A stretch of DNA of 20,646 nt from CAYSIX01 sp964431205 (lineage in GTDB: Bacteria; Planctomycetota; Phycisphaerae; Phycisphaerales; Phycisphaeraceae). The DNA lies in assembly GCA_964431205.1 (NCBI GenBank), contig CAYSIX010000049.1:1-20646 (forward strand), given 5' to 3'. Below, piece after piece: positions 7,622 through 15,800 of this stretch. How positions within the stretch are numbered: position 1 is the first letter of the stretch; each line of letters starts with the position of its first letter. The position numbers and the translations under genes are program-made. The notes under the pieces were generated by a model. That model made no database searches, was not told where the DNA came from, and worked only from the letters and a program-made list of their open reading frames with translations.

Positions 7622-7825
7622 ATGTCCATCGCCAAAACCATCGAGATCAGCGCGACTTCGTCTCAGAGCTTTGACGACGCCGTCAAGCAGGGAGTGCAGC
7701 GCGTCTGCAAGACCGTCCGCGGCGTCCGCGACCTGTGGGTCAAGGACATGAAGGCAAGGGTGGAAAACGGGCAGGTGGTCGAATACCGCGTCCACATGCT
7801 CTTGACTTTCGAAGTCAACGACTGA
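7622..7825 (+). CDS. Dodecin (flavin-binding protein)
   Basis: A 67-residue protein starting MSIAKTIEISATSSQSFDDA and continuing AVKQGVQRVCKTVRGVRDLWVKD. This is the beta-alpha-beta-beta pattern of dodecins, which form hollow 12-subunit shells that bind riboflavin, FMN or FAD and are thought to buffer or store flavin. Trp39 lies where dodecins stack an aromatic residue on the isoalloxazine ring. The length is normal for the family. A clear GGAGG lies eight bases upstream of the ATG. It converges on the CDGSH gene downstream, so a shared transcript is unlikely. Confidence 0.95.
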   Translation: MSIAKTIEISATSSQSFDDAVKQGVQRVCKTVRGVRDLWVKDMKARVENGQVVEYRVHMLLTFEVND

Positions 7826-7875
7826 CGCCTCCGTAGCGCCCCCGCCGCTCGACACGACGGGCCACGACCAGCCCG

Positions 7876-8094
7876 TCACGTCGGCTCATCGTCCTCGACG
7901 CGGACGACGGCACGTCGGCCTTTGTCGTAGACGTAGACCTTGTCTTGGTCGGTCTCGCCCTTGCGGCAGGTCTTGTGGCTGCCGTCGCAGAACGGCAGGT
8001 TCTGGCTGAGCCCGCACATGCAGACCCAGACGCTCTTTTCCTGGGGCGGGATCTCGATCGGGCCGGTCGCTTCGTGACGCACCATGCGTGCCAT
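7876..8094 (-). CDS. CDGSH iron-sulfur domain protein
   Basis: A 72-residue protein with one complete CDGSH motif: Cys25-Met-Cys27, a Ser at 30, Pro34, then Cys36-Asp-Gly-Ser-His40. These three cysteines and one histidine ligate a [2Fe-2S] cluster in this family (mitoNEET-like; bacterial single-motif form). The cluster is usually redox-active, and roles in electron or cluster transfer have been proposed. The N-terminal part is short and has no membrane anchor, so the protein is probably cytosolic. The ATG is preceded by AGGAGGAA, a strong ribosome site. It lies 57 nt downstream of the symporter gene on the same strand and may be cotranscribed with it. Confidence 0.93.
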   Translation of the reverse strand: MARMVRHEATGPIEIPPQEKSVWVCMCGLSQNLPFCDGSHKTCRKGETDQDKVYVYDKGRRAVVRVEDDEPT

Positions 8095-8151
8095 GCGTAG
8101 ATTCCTCCTGCGGCGTGGGGTCAGGCCTCGGGGTCCATGATAGGCCCAGTG

Positions 8152-9468
8152 TCAATCCGCGACGGGCATGATGCGTGTGATGATCTTGGCGCCCACGGCG
8201 TCGCCCCAGACGTTGACGGTGGTCCGGCACATGTCCAGCATGCGGTCGATGCCGAGGATGATCCCGATCGACGCCAGCGGCAGGTGATCGACGCTCTGCG
8301 GCGAGGAGCTGTTGACCGCCTCGACGACGATGACCATGGTCACGAGCCCCGCCGAGGGGATGCCGGCGGCGCCGACCGCCGCCAGCGTCGCGGTGATGAC
8401 GATGATCGCCAGCTCGCCGCCGTCCAGGTGGATCCCGAAGCACTGGAAGAGGAAGACGACGGCGACGGCCTCGTACAACGCCGTGCCGTCCATGTTGATC
8501 GTCGCGCCCAGCGGCAGGACGAACTCGGAAGCGCGTTTGGACACGCCGCCGTACTGCTGCGAGCACTCGATGGTGACCGGCAGGGTGGCTGAGGAGGAGT
8601 CGGTGCCGAACGCGGTCATCAGGGCGTCCTTCATCTGCCAGAGGTACCGGTAGGGGTTGGTGCGTCCGAAGAACCAGAGGATCAGGGGCAGGATGATGAT
8701 ACCGTGGATGGCCAGACCGACGATGACGGTCACGACGTAGAAGAACAGGGGCCCGATGAGCTGGCTGATGCCGATGCTCGCGACGGTGTAGGCCACGAGC
8801 AGCCCGACGCCGAGCGGCGCGATGATCAGGATCCAGTCGACGACCTTCATGACCAGCGCGAAGATCGCCTCGAAGAACCGGAAGACGGGGCGGGCGGGCT
8901 CGCCGACGACGGAGATGGCGATGCCGACGATGATCGAGAAGGCGATCAGCGGCAGGATCTCGCCCCGCGCCGCCGACCCGATCGGGTTGCTGGGGATCAA
9001 CTGGGTGATGATGTTCTGGGCGGCGCCCCAGAGCCCGGTGCCGGCGGCGCCCTCGATGCGTTCGGCGGCGCCCGCGCCGGCCTCGCGCTCGGCCTCGTAC
9101 TGGGCGATCTGCTGCTCGCGGAAGTCCGGGGGGAACCCCTCACCCGGGCGGATCGTCGTCACGAGGACGACGCCCAGAATCACGGCGATCACCATCGTGG
9201 AAAAATAGTAGAGCACGGTCAGCCCGCCGACGCGGCCGAGATGGGCCGGGTCGAGCGACGCCACGCCGACGATCACCGACGAGGTCACCAGCGGCACGAG
9301 GATCATCAGCAGCAGGTTGATGAAAAAGGCGTCGCCCAGGAACTTGAGCGTCTGGGCGGTGGCCTGGCGGGTCTCAGGCCCCGCGGTGTGGTAGATGATC
9401 TCGCCGACGATCGCGCCGACGATCAGCCCGATGACGATGCCGATCGTGATCCAGGTGTGTTTGTTCAT
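8152..9468 (-). CDS. Dicarboxylate/amino acid:cation symporter (GltP/GltPh family)
   Basis: A 438-residue inner-membrane transporter with the family's hydrophobic pattern and substrate-binding motifs. TDSSSATLPVTI is the serine-rich hairpin HP1. GATINMDGTALYE is the unwound part of TM7 (NMDGT). AAGIPSAGLV is HP2. DRMLDMCRTTVNVWGD is TM8. Aligning TM8 with the archaeal homologue GltPh puts Asp412, Arg415, Thr416, Asn419 and Asp423 at its Asp394, Arg397, Thr398, Asn401 and Asp405. Arg415 is the residue that selects acidic substrates, so glutamate/aspartate or C4-dicarboxylate uptake is likely. The TM3-TM4 region has a charged, Ala/Glu-rich insert around 110-145. AAAGGT lies upstream of the ATG. 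It is divergent from hemC. Confidence 0.95.
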   Translation of the reverse strand: MNKHTWITIGIVIGLIVGAIVGEIIYHTAGPETRQATAQTLKFLGDAFFINLLLMILVPLVTSSVIVGVASLDPAHLGRVGGLTVLYYFSTMVIAVILGVVLVTTIRPGEGFPPDFREQQIAQYEAEREAGAGAAERIEGAAGTGLWGAAQNIITQLIPSNPIGSAARGEILPLIAFSIIVGIAISVVGEPARPVFRFFEAIFALVMKVVDWILIIAPLGVGLLVAYTVASIGISQLIGPLFFYVVTVIVGLAIHGIIILPLILWFFGRTNPYRYLWQMKDALMTAFGTDSSSATLPVTIECSQQYGGVSKRASEFVLPLGATINMDGTALYEAVAVVFLFQCFGIHLDGGELAIIVITATLAAVGAAGIPSAGLVTMVIVVEAVNSSSPQSVDHLPLASIGIILGIDRMLDMCRTTVNVWGDAVGAKIITRIMPVAD

Positions 9469-9640
9469 GCGCTGACCTTTTGCCGTGGCCTTGGATGCCG
9501 GCTCAGAAAAGGGGGTTGCAGCGGCGCCCCGCCCGAATGACGGGGGATTGTGCCCGTTTCGGGCGTGGGCTGCAAGGCCGAGAGGAACCGGCGGCGACCG
9601 GCATGGGAAAACGCCCGATGGCGCCGAGCGGAGCGTTCGG

Positions 9641-9646
9641 TATAGT
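9641..9646 (+). promoter_or_regulatory. Possible -10 element upstream of hemC
   Basis: TATAGT, about 25 bases before the hemC GTG, resembles a -10 box in GC-rich sequence. No good -35 is visible at the right distance. Confidence 0.35.
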
Positions 9647-9671
9647 ATGGCACCTTAGGGAGCGCGGGATC

Positions 9672-10598
9672 GTGAGACGCAGCCGTAAACCGCTGATCAT
9701 CGCTTCGCGTCGCAGCCGGCTGGCGCGGGCGCAGGCCGAGCGAGTCGGTCGGGCGCTGGGCCGGCTTCACCCGCAGATCGAGATCGAGTATCGGTGGATC
9801 GAGTCGGAGGCGGACCGAGAGCCGGCGCTGGTGCTGGCCGATCGAGGCGGCAAGGGCCTGTTCACGCGCGGGATCGAGCAGGTGTTGCTCCGCGGGGAGG
9901 CGGACCTGGCGGTGCACAGCCTCAAGGACCTGCCGAGCGAGCCGACGCCGGGCCTGGCGATCGCGGCCGTGCCCCGCCGCGCCGACGTGCGTGACTGCCT
10001 GATCGGGACCTCGGGCGCGACGAGCCCCGACGCGTTGGTCTCGGGCGCGGTGGTGGGCACGTCCAGCCCGCGTCGCGCCGCGCAATTGCGCCGGCTTCGC
10101 CCGGACTTCCAGCCGGTCGCGCTGCGAGGCAACGTGGACACGCGGCTGCGGCACGTGCTCGAGCCGTCGGATCAGCGCCGCTACGACGCCGTCCTGCTCG
10201 CCGCCGCCGGGCTCATGCGACTCGGCCGCGACGACCTGCTCACCGCGCCCCTGCCGGTCGAGCAGATGCTGCCCGCCGCCGGCCAGGGCGCCCTGGCGCT
10301 TCAGTGCCGCGCCGACGACCACGTCACGCTCACACGCTGCCTGCCGCTGAACGACCCCGCGACGGCGACGGCCGTCCACGCCGAACGTCAGGTCGTCGCC
10401 GGGCTCGGCGCCGACTGCCACTCACCCATCGCCGTGCTCGCCGAGCCCGCCGCGATCGACGCGCACGCCGTCAAACGCAACGCCGACGCGCACTGGTTCC
10501 GCCTGAGGGTCCGCGTCCTGTCACTCGACGGCCGCGAGTGCCTCGAGGTCGATCAGCAGGTCAAGACCAAGGACCTGCGCCGGCTGGTCAAGCAGACC
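9672..10598 (+). CDS. hemC: Hydroxymethylbilane synthase (porphobilinogen deaminase), C-terminus cut by gap
   Basis: This enzyme joins four porphobilinogen molecules into hydroxymethylbilane in tetrapyrrole (haem) synthesis. 309 codons are visible before the gap; family members are about 300-315 residues, so only the last few residues should be missing. Diagnostic segments are IIASRRSRLARAQAE, GGKGLFTRGIEQVLL, AVHSLKDLP (catalytic Asp86), VVGTSSPRRAAQL, ALRGNVDTRL, LPAAGQGALALQC and GLGADCHSPIAV. Cys249 in the last is the expected attachment point for the dipyrromethane cofactor. The start is a GTG with AGGGAG nine bases upstream; an in-frame extension to 9480 is possible but has no family similarity. 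The reading frame does not continue sensibly after the gap. Confidence 0.95.
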
Positions 10599-10608
10599 NN
10601 NNNNNNNN
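10599..10608. other. Assembly gap 2 (10 N)
   Basis: Ten Ns that interrupt the 3' end of hemC exactly at a codon boundary. The sequence on the right side differs sharply in base composition, so the two sides may not be truly adjacent. Confidence 0.95.
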
Positions 10609-10772
10609 TGAAGGTTTGTTTAATATATTTGCCACATCCATATTTAAAACAACCAGATGCCCCCGTCACAGCATCCCGACCACCGCGCTGCGACCGCCGG
10701 CGCGGCCGGCCCACGTCGCCGGCTGATCCCGTTCTTCCACGGTGAGACCGCTCATCGCTCAGGACCGCGCCG
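10609..10772. other. Non-coding stretch after gap 2, beginning with an AT-rich segment
   Basis: The first 48 or so bases (10609-10656) are strongly AT-rich (for example TTTAATATATTTG and CATATTTAAAAC), unlike anything else in the window. The remainder returns to high GC and runs into the 3' end of leuD. I see no gene. It may hold a contig-end artefact or a regulatory region. Confidence 0.6.
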
Positions 10773-11345
10773 TCACGACCGCTCGGCGAGCATGCCGCTC
10801 TGCCGCGCGTAAGCGAACACGCCGCCGGCTTCGATGATCGGCTTGACGTCCCCCAGCGGCTTGAGCGCATACGTCTTACCCGTCGTCTGATTCGTCAGCC
10901 TGCCCGCGTCCACGTCCAGCTCGCATTGGTCGCCGGTCCGCACCGCCCCGTCGACCAGACGCTGCGTCGCCTCGCACGGCAGCAGGTACCCGCCGTTGAC
11001 GCAGTTGCGGAAGAAGATCCGCGCGTAGAACTCGGCCACGACCGCCGTCGCGCCGGCCTCGGCCAACGCCAGCGGCGCGTGTTCGCGCGAGCTGCCGCAG
11101 CCGAAGTTTCTCCCGCTGATCACGATCGTGTACTTGCTCTTGAACTGCCCCTCGTCGACGAAGGGGGTGTGCCCGTCGGGCAGGCCCGCCTGAGCGGGTG
11201 GGACCCCGGCGCAGGCGTACATCCCGAAGTACTTGCGCTCTTCGGGGTCGCTGGGGTTGTACGAGAGGTACTCGGCGGGGATGATCTGGTCGGTGTCCAC
11301 GTCGTCGCCGAGCACGTATGCCAGGCCGCTGATGACTGAGTTCAT
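10773..11345 (-). CDS. leuD: 3-isopropylmalate dehydratase small subunit (LeuD)
   Basis: The small, swivel-domain subunit of isopropylmalate isomerase in leucine synthesis, 190 residues. It shows GLAYVLGDDVDTDQIIPAEY (7-26), KYTIVISGRNFGCGSSREHAP (71-91) and AVVAEFYARIFFRNCVNGGY (101-120), all typical of LeuD. The GCGSSREHAP loop carries the residues that contact substrate. The form resembles the plant/plastid type more than the E. coli type, judging from the extended insert after IIPAEYLSYNPSDPEERKYF. ATG 11345 is the only start near the domain; AAGGAG lies 13 bases upstream, which is a rather long spacing. The large-subunit gene is not adjacent: a leuC begins at 20517, on the other strand. 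Confidence 0.95.
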   Translation of the reverse strand: MNSVISGLAYVLGDDVDTDQIIPAEYLSYNPSDPEERKYFGMYACAGVPPAQAGLPDGHTPFVDEGQFKSKYTIVISGRNFGCGSSREHAPLALAEAGATAVVAEFYARIFFRNCVNGGYLLPCEATQRLVDGAVRTGDQCELDVDAGRLTNQTTGKTYALKPLGDVKPIIEAGGVFAYARQSGMLAERS

Positions 11346-11617
11346 GGCTGGATTCCGTCTCCTTCGCGGGTCGCCTCTGGTCGCTCGCGGGGGCGCGGGG
11401 GCAGGCCGCCGGCGAGCGGGGCCCCGGCCGCCGCGTGACCGGGCAGTATAGACCCAACCCGGCCCAGCGGGTGCCGCGTCCGCCGCTCCGCGGCCGGGCC
11501 AGGCCGCCGCACAGCCCACCCGCCGGGGATCTCCGCCAGTTCCCTCACGGCAGGGGACCCTTCGATTGAGCATGACCGAGAGCGTTTCTTGAGCTACAAC
11601 ACGATGGTCGCGGAGAT

Positions 11618-11645
11618 TTGACAGGCGGCCGGGCCGCGGTACACT
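11618..11645 (+). promoter_or_regulatory. Promoter of the rplM-rpsI operon
   Basis: A perfect TTGACA (11618-11623) and a TACACT (11640-11645), 16 bases apart and about 40 bases upstream of rplM. It is the best sigma-70-like promoter in the window, as expected for ribosomal protein genes. Confidence 0.65.
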
Positions 11646-11685
11646 CCTCGATTCGCGATCCCTCGCGACTCTTTGGGACCCGACG

Positions 11686-12132
11686 ATGAACCGGCAGACC
11701 TACCTGGCCAAGAACGACGAAGTGCCCCGGAACTGGGTGCACGTGGACGCCACCGATCAGGTGCTCGGCCGGCTGTCGGTCCGCATCGCCCGGATCCTGA
11801 TGGGCAAGCACAAGCCGCAGTACACGCCCCACCACGACGTGGGCGACTTCGTGATCGTCACGAACGTCGAGAAGCTCCGCCTGACCGGGCGCAAGCTCGA
11901 TCAGAAGCAGTTCGACACCTACAGCGGCTACCCCAGCGGTCGAAAGGTGTACACCTACCGGACGATGATGCAGAAGAACCCGCAGCGCCTGCTGGAGCGG
12001 GCGGTCTGGCGGATGCTGCCGCACAACAAGCTGGCGCGGCATCAGCTCAAGAAGCTGAAGATCTACCGTGGGCCCGACCACCCGCACCAGGCCCAGCAAC
12101 CCGAACCGATCGAGAGCCTGGCCGGCGTCTGA
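11686..12132 (+). CDS. rplM: 50S ribosomal protein L13
   Basis: A 148-residue ribosomal protein of normal length. It has the family segments RNWVHVDATDQVLGRLSVRI (15-34), ARILMGKHKPQYTPHHDVGD, VIVTNVEKLRLTGRKLDQK, YSGYPSGRKVYTYRTMM and RAVWRMLPHNKLARHQLKKLKIY. It is part of the large ribosomal subunit. It lies 33 nt upstream of rpsI, the usual bacterial L13-S9 pairing, and a clear promoter precedes it. The ribosome site is weak (GGGAC). Confidence 0.98.
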   Translation: MNRQTYLAKNDEVPRNWVHVDATDQVLGRLSVRIARILMGKHKPQYTPHHDVGDFVIVTNVEKLRLTGRKLDQKQFDTYSGYPSGRKVYTYRTMMQKNPQRLLERAVWRMLPHNKLARHQLKKLKIYRGPDHPHQAQQPEPIESLAGV

Positions 12133-12165
12133 GGCGACCGGGCGTGATGATGAGAGCGTAAACCG

Positions 12166-12654
12166 ATGGCAGAGCAGACGATGAGCGCAGGCGTGACGGT
12201 GGCCGAGCCGATCGTCGCCCCTAAGCCGGTCACGCAGCCGGCACGTCCGGACGCCGGCGGCTTTGTCTGGGGCACGGGTCGGCGCAAGTCGGCGGTCGCG
12301 CGGGTGCGCGTCCGGCCCGCCGCCGAGGCCGGCAAGGGCAAGTTCCTGATCAACGACCGCGAGGTGGACGCCTTCTTCACCGAACTGCAGCACCGCGTCG
12401 CCTGCCACGCGCCGCTCAAGGCCACGCAGACCGAGGGCAAGCTGGACATCTTCGTGAAAGTCCACGGCGGGGGGATCACCGGCCAGGCCGAGGCCGTCCT
12501 GCTCGGCGTCGCCCGGGCGCTCAAGGGCTACGATCCCAGCCTCGAGCCGACCCTGCGCGACAACGACTTTCTTACCCGCGACCCCCGCGAGGTCGAGCGG
12601 AAGAAGTACGGCCAGCGCGGCGCCCGCCGACGCTTCCAGTTCTCCAAGCGCTAG
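12166..12654 (+). CDS. rpsI: 30S ribosomal protein S9
   Basis: A 162-residue protein whose core starts at about residue 34 with VWGTGRRKSAVARVRVRP. It continues through KFLINDREVDAFF, KVHGGGITGQAEAVLLGVARAL and LTRDPREVERKKYGQRGARRRFQFSKR. The C-terminal SKR tail, which reaches toward the P-site tRNA, is intact. Compared with the usual 130 residues there is an N-terminal extension of about 32 residues rich in Ala, Pro and Val. A start nearer the core is not obvious, so the extension is probably real. It is cotranscribed with rplM. Confidence 0.98.
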   Translation: MAEQTMSAGVTVAEPIVAPKPVTQPARPDAGGFVWGTGRRKSAVARVRVRPAAEAGKGKFLINDREVDAFFTELQHRVACHAPLKATQTEGKLDIFVKVHGGGITGQAEAVLLGVARALKGYDPSLEPTLRDNDFLTRDPREVERKKYGQRGARRRFQFSKR

Positions 12655-12718
12655 GCCCGCCATCGCAGCGCCGTCACGACCGGCGGCGCCGTCACGACAT
12701 ACTCTTGATTCAACCGGT

Positions 12719-12732
12719 GCCGCGGGCGCGGC
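12719..12732 (+). terminator. Possible terminator after rpsI
   Basis: GCCGCG and CGCGGC around a GG form a perfect but tight GC hairpin followed by TTGTTG. The loop is too small for a classical terminator, although the inner pairs could open. Weak candidate. Confidence 0.25.
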
Positions 12733-12865
12733 TTGTTGCGCCGTCTCCGGCTGTCGGTTCAATGACCTCCAGGCAGCGATAACGCGGCGGACCCAAGACA
12801 CGGGTTGATGACGCCGATAACAGGGCGGGCGCGATCGGTCTGTCGGTCGCACCGGGAGCCTTGTG

Positions 12866-15800
12866 ATGCGACGATCCTCGCCCTCGGCCACCGCACGACG
12901 CCGCACGCCGTCACCGGCGCGCCGGCGCGGCGTCGCCATGCTGCTCGTGCTGGTCGCGCTGGTCCTGGGCACGATCCTCTCGCTCGGGTTCCTGCGCAGC
13001 CAGTCCTCCAGCGTCGCGATCGCGGGCAACGTCGCCCGCCACGCCCAAGCCCGCGCGATCGCCGAGTCGGCTCTGAGCATGACCGTCCGCGAGCTGCAGA
13101 GCCACGACGCCTGGCGAACGGATCGACCTCACGGCCAGTGGCTCGCCGACGAGCCGCTCTACGGCGGCACGTTCAGCCTCTGGGTCGAGGACGGGCTCGA
13201 CAGCGACGGGGACGGCGAGCCGGACGGCGACGGCGACCTGGCCGACGACGACCAAAATCCCGTCACGATCACGATCGTCGCGCGGCATGACGGCGTGTCT
13301 CATCGCGTTCAGGCCGGCCTCACCCCCGGGATGGAAGTCACGCTCGGCACGGTGCTGTACGTGCTCGACAGCGCGGGCCCGACCGAGCACGAGCAGACGC
13401 GGATCGATCTGATCGAGTCGTGGGGTTTCGAGGTGGTCACGATCGGTGAGGGCGAGAGCGAAGCGATGTTCACGACGACCATCGCCGAGGAAGACGTAGA
13501 CGTCGTGTACCTCAGCTCGTTCACGCAGAACGATGCGGCGCACAAGGTCGATGACCTGACGCTCGGTATCGTCACCGAGGAGGGCCGGACGTACGACGAC
13601 CTGGGGCTCGCCACGAGCCATGCGGGTTACGCCGGCGTGGCCATCGAGGTCACAGACAACACGCACCACATCACCCAGCCGTTCGCGACCGGGCCGGTGA
13701 CGATCGCGGATTCGAATATCGCGTTGAAGCGGCTGAGCGGATCGATCGGGAGCGGCGTGCGGGTTCTAGCCGTGCGCCCCGGCATGACGGACGCGACGCT
13801 GAGCGTGCTGGACCTGGGCGAGGCGCGGCACGATGGCGAGCCCTCGCCTGGCCGGCGCGTGGCGCTGCCGTGGAGCGGCAACTCGTTCGACTGGAATCTG
13901 AACGCCGACGGCGAGACGTTGATGCGCCGCGCGATCGAGTGGGCCGCCCAGCCGCCCGACCCGTTCGTGTGGCACGCCGACTTCAGCGCCGATCCGACGC
14001 AGCAGGACCTCAACGGCGACGGCCAGCCCGACTGGCGCGTCCGCGACGGCGATCCCTTCGCGACCGATGACCTGGCCGGCGGCATCTGGACCGCGAGCCA
14101 GACGCTCGACACGAATCCCGGCAGCGACTTCACCCTGCCCACCACCGTCGACGTCCGCATGCGCAACACCGCCGTGGGTGGCCTCGGCGCGGTGTTCTGG
14201 ATCCACTTCGACTACGCGGATGACGGCACGTTCGCCCCGATCTACGTCAGCCTCGCGCGGCAGGCCAACGACACGCAGACGCTGACGCTCTACGGCAAGA
14301 CAAGCTCGTCCAGCTCCGTCGAGCTCACCACCGTCAACGACCTGCCTGGCGGGTTCGTCGATGTGCACCTAGATCTGGACCCGAACGCCGACACCGTCAC
14401 GCTCTCGGTCGGGGGCGAGTCGTTCGGTCCGTTCAGCTATCCGACGTACGTGCCCGACGCCGACGAGCTGGCGCAGAACACGGCCAGCGTCCTCGCCTCG
14501 GGCAGCGAGGCGGAGTTCGATTCAGTGACCCTGCGCCTGGGCGCCCGTCTCGGTCTAGCAGGAGACGATGAGCCGAACCTGATCGCGCTCTACGAGTTTG
14601 ACGACGCGCCCGTGTATCCCACGCTCGTCGCGCATTGGAAGCTGGACGAGTCGCACACGTCGGGGGCCGGGATCGTCGCGGCGGGCGATCGGATCCGACT
14701 GAGCGGCGGCGCGACGATCGACGGGTACTTCTCAACCGACGGCGCCTACGGGGGAAGCAATGCACTCGACCTCGCCACCGCCGCGACCGACAGCACGTCA
14801 CCGCACGCGATCGACCTGGACGGCGGCGCTCGCGTCGGCGGGCACGCCTTCGCCGGTCAGGATGGCGACCCGCACACCGTCATCGATACGTCGGGTGGGG
14901 CCGTCATCACCGGCGTCCGCAGCGCGCTGTTCGGTCCCATCCCCGAGCCCGCCGACAGCCCGCCCGGCGGGATGCCACCCAGCCTCGGCAACGTCTCGCT
15001 CGGTGGCGGCGGCACCACCACCCTCACCGCCGACACGCGGTACGACGACCTGACCATTGGCAACAGCGCCACCTTGCGCATCGACGGAAACATCGTCGTC
15101 TTCGTCGACGGCGACCTCACCGTCCGCCACGGCGGCAGGATCGCGCTCACGCCCGGCTCCTCGCTCGACCTGTTCGTCAGCGATGCCGTCACCGTTCAGC
15201 ACGGTGCGAGCGTCCACCTCGACGGTGACCCGCGCGACCTTCGCCTCCACCACCTCTCATCCACGCGATCGATCTCGCTCGGGCAGAACGGCCGACTGTT
15301 CGGTCACGTCGAGTCCCGGGGAGACGTAACGCTCAGCCAGAACGCCGCGATCTTCGGCAGCGTCGTGGCGGCCGACGACATCGACCTGTCCAACAGCGCG
15401 TCGATCCACACCGACCTGAGCCACGACGGTCCCGGGTTCCCGCCCGCGTTCGAGGCCGTCGCCGACCGCCATGGTTTTTACCGGCACGGGCCGGTGGGCG
15501 GCGCGGCGGGCTTCGGCGACGGCGGGACAGCGGTCGCGTTCGACGGCGCCGACGACCTGCTCGAGCTGCCCCACGATGACGCGCTGGGGCTCAGCGAGGG
15601 CACGATCAGCTTCTGGTTCCGTGCCGACGCCACCGCCGGCTGGCAGGGCCTGGTCAGCCGCGACGCCGCCGGCCTGGGCGCGGGGCACATGCGCATTGTC
15701 CTGGACGGCTCGCAGTTGCGCTTCCGCCTCCAGAGTGCCGGCGACGAGGCCGAGATCTCCGGCGGCGGCGTCACCGCCAGCACGTGGCACCACGTGGCCG

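Noticed and set aside
8704..9540. Asp-rich open frame opposite the symporter
   Set aside because: The Asp/Gly/Glu-rich translation is what the reverse of a hydrophobic, GC-rich membrane protein gives.
11346..11573. 76-codon N-terminal extension of leuD
   Set aside because: The extension is Arg/Pro/Gly-rich and runs into the intergenic region. The conserved LeuD sequence starts right after ATG 11345.
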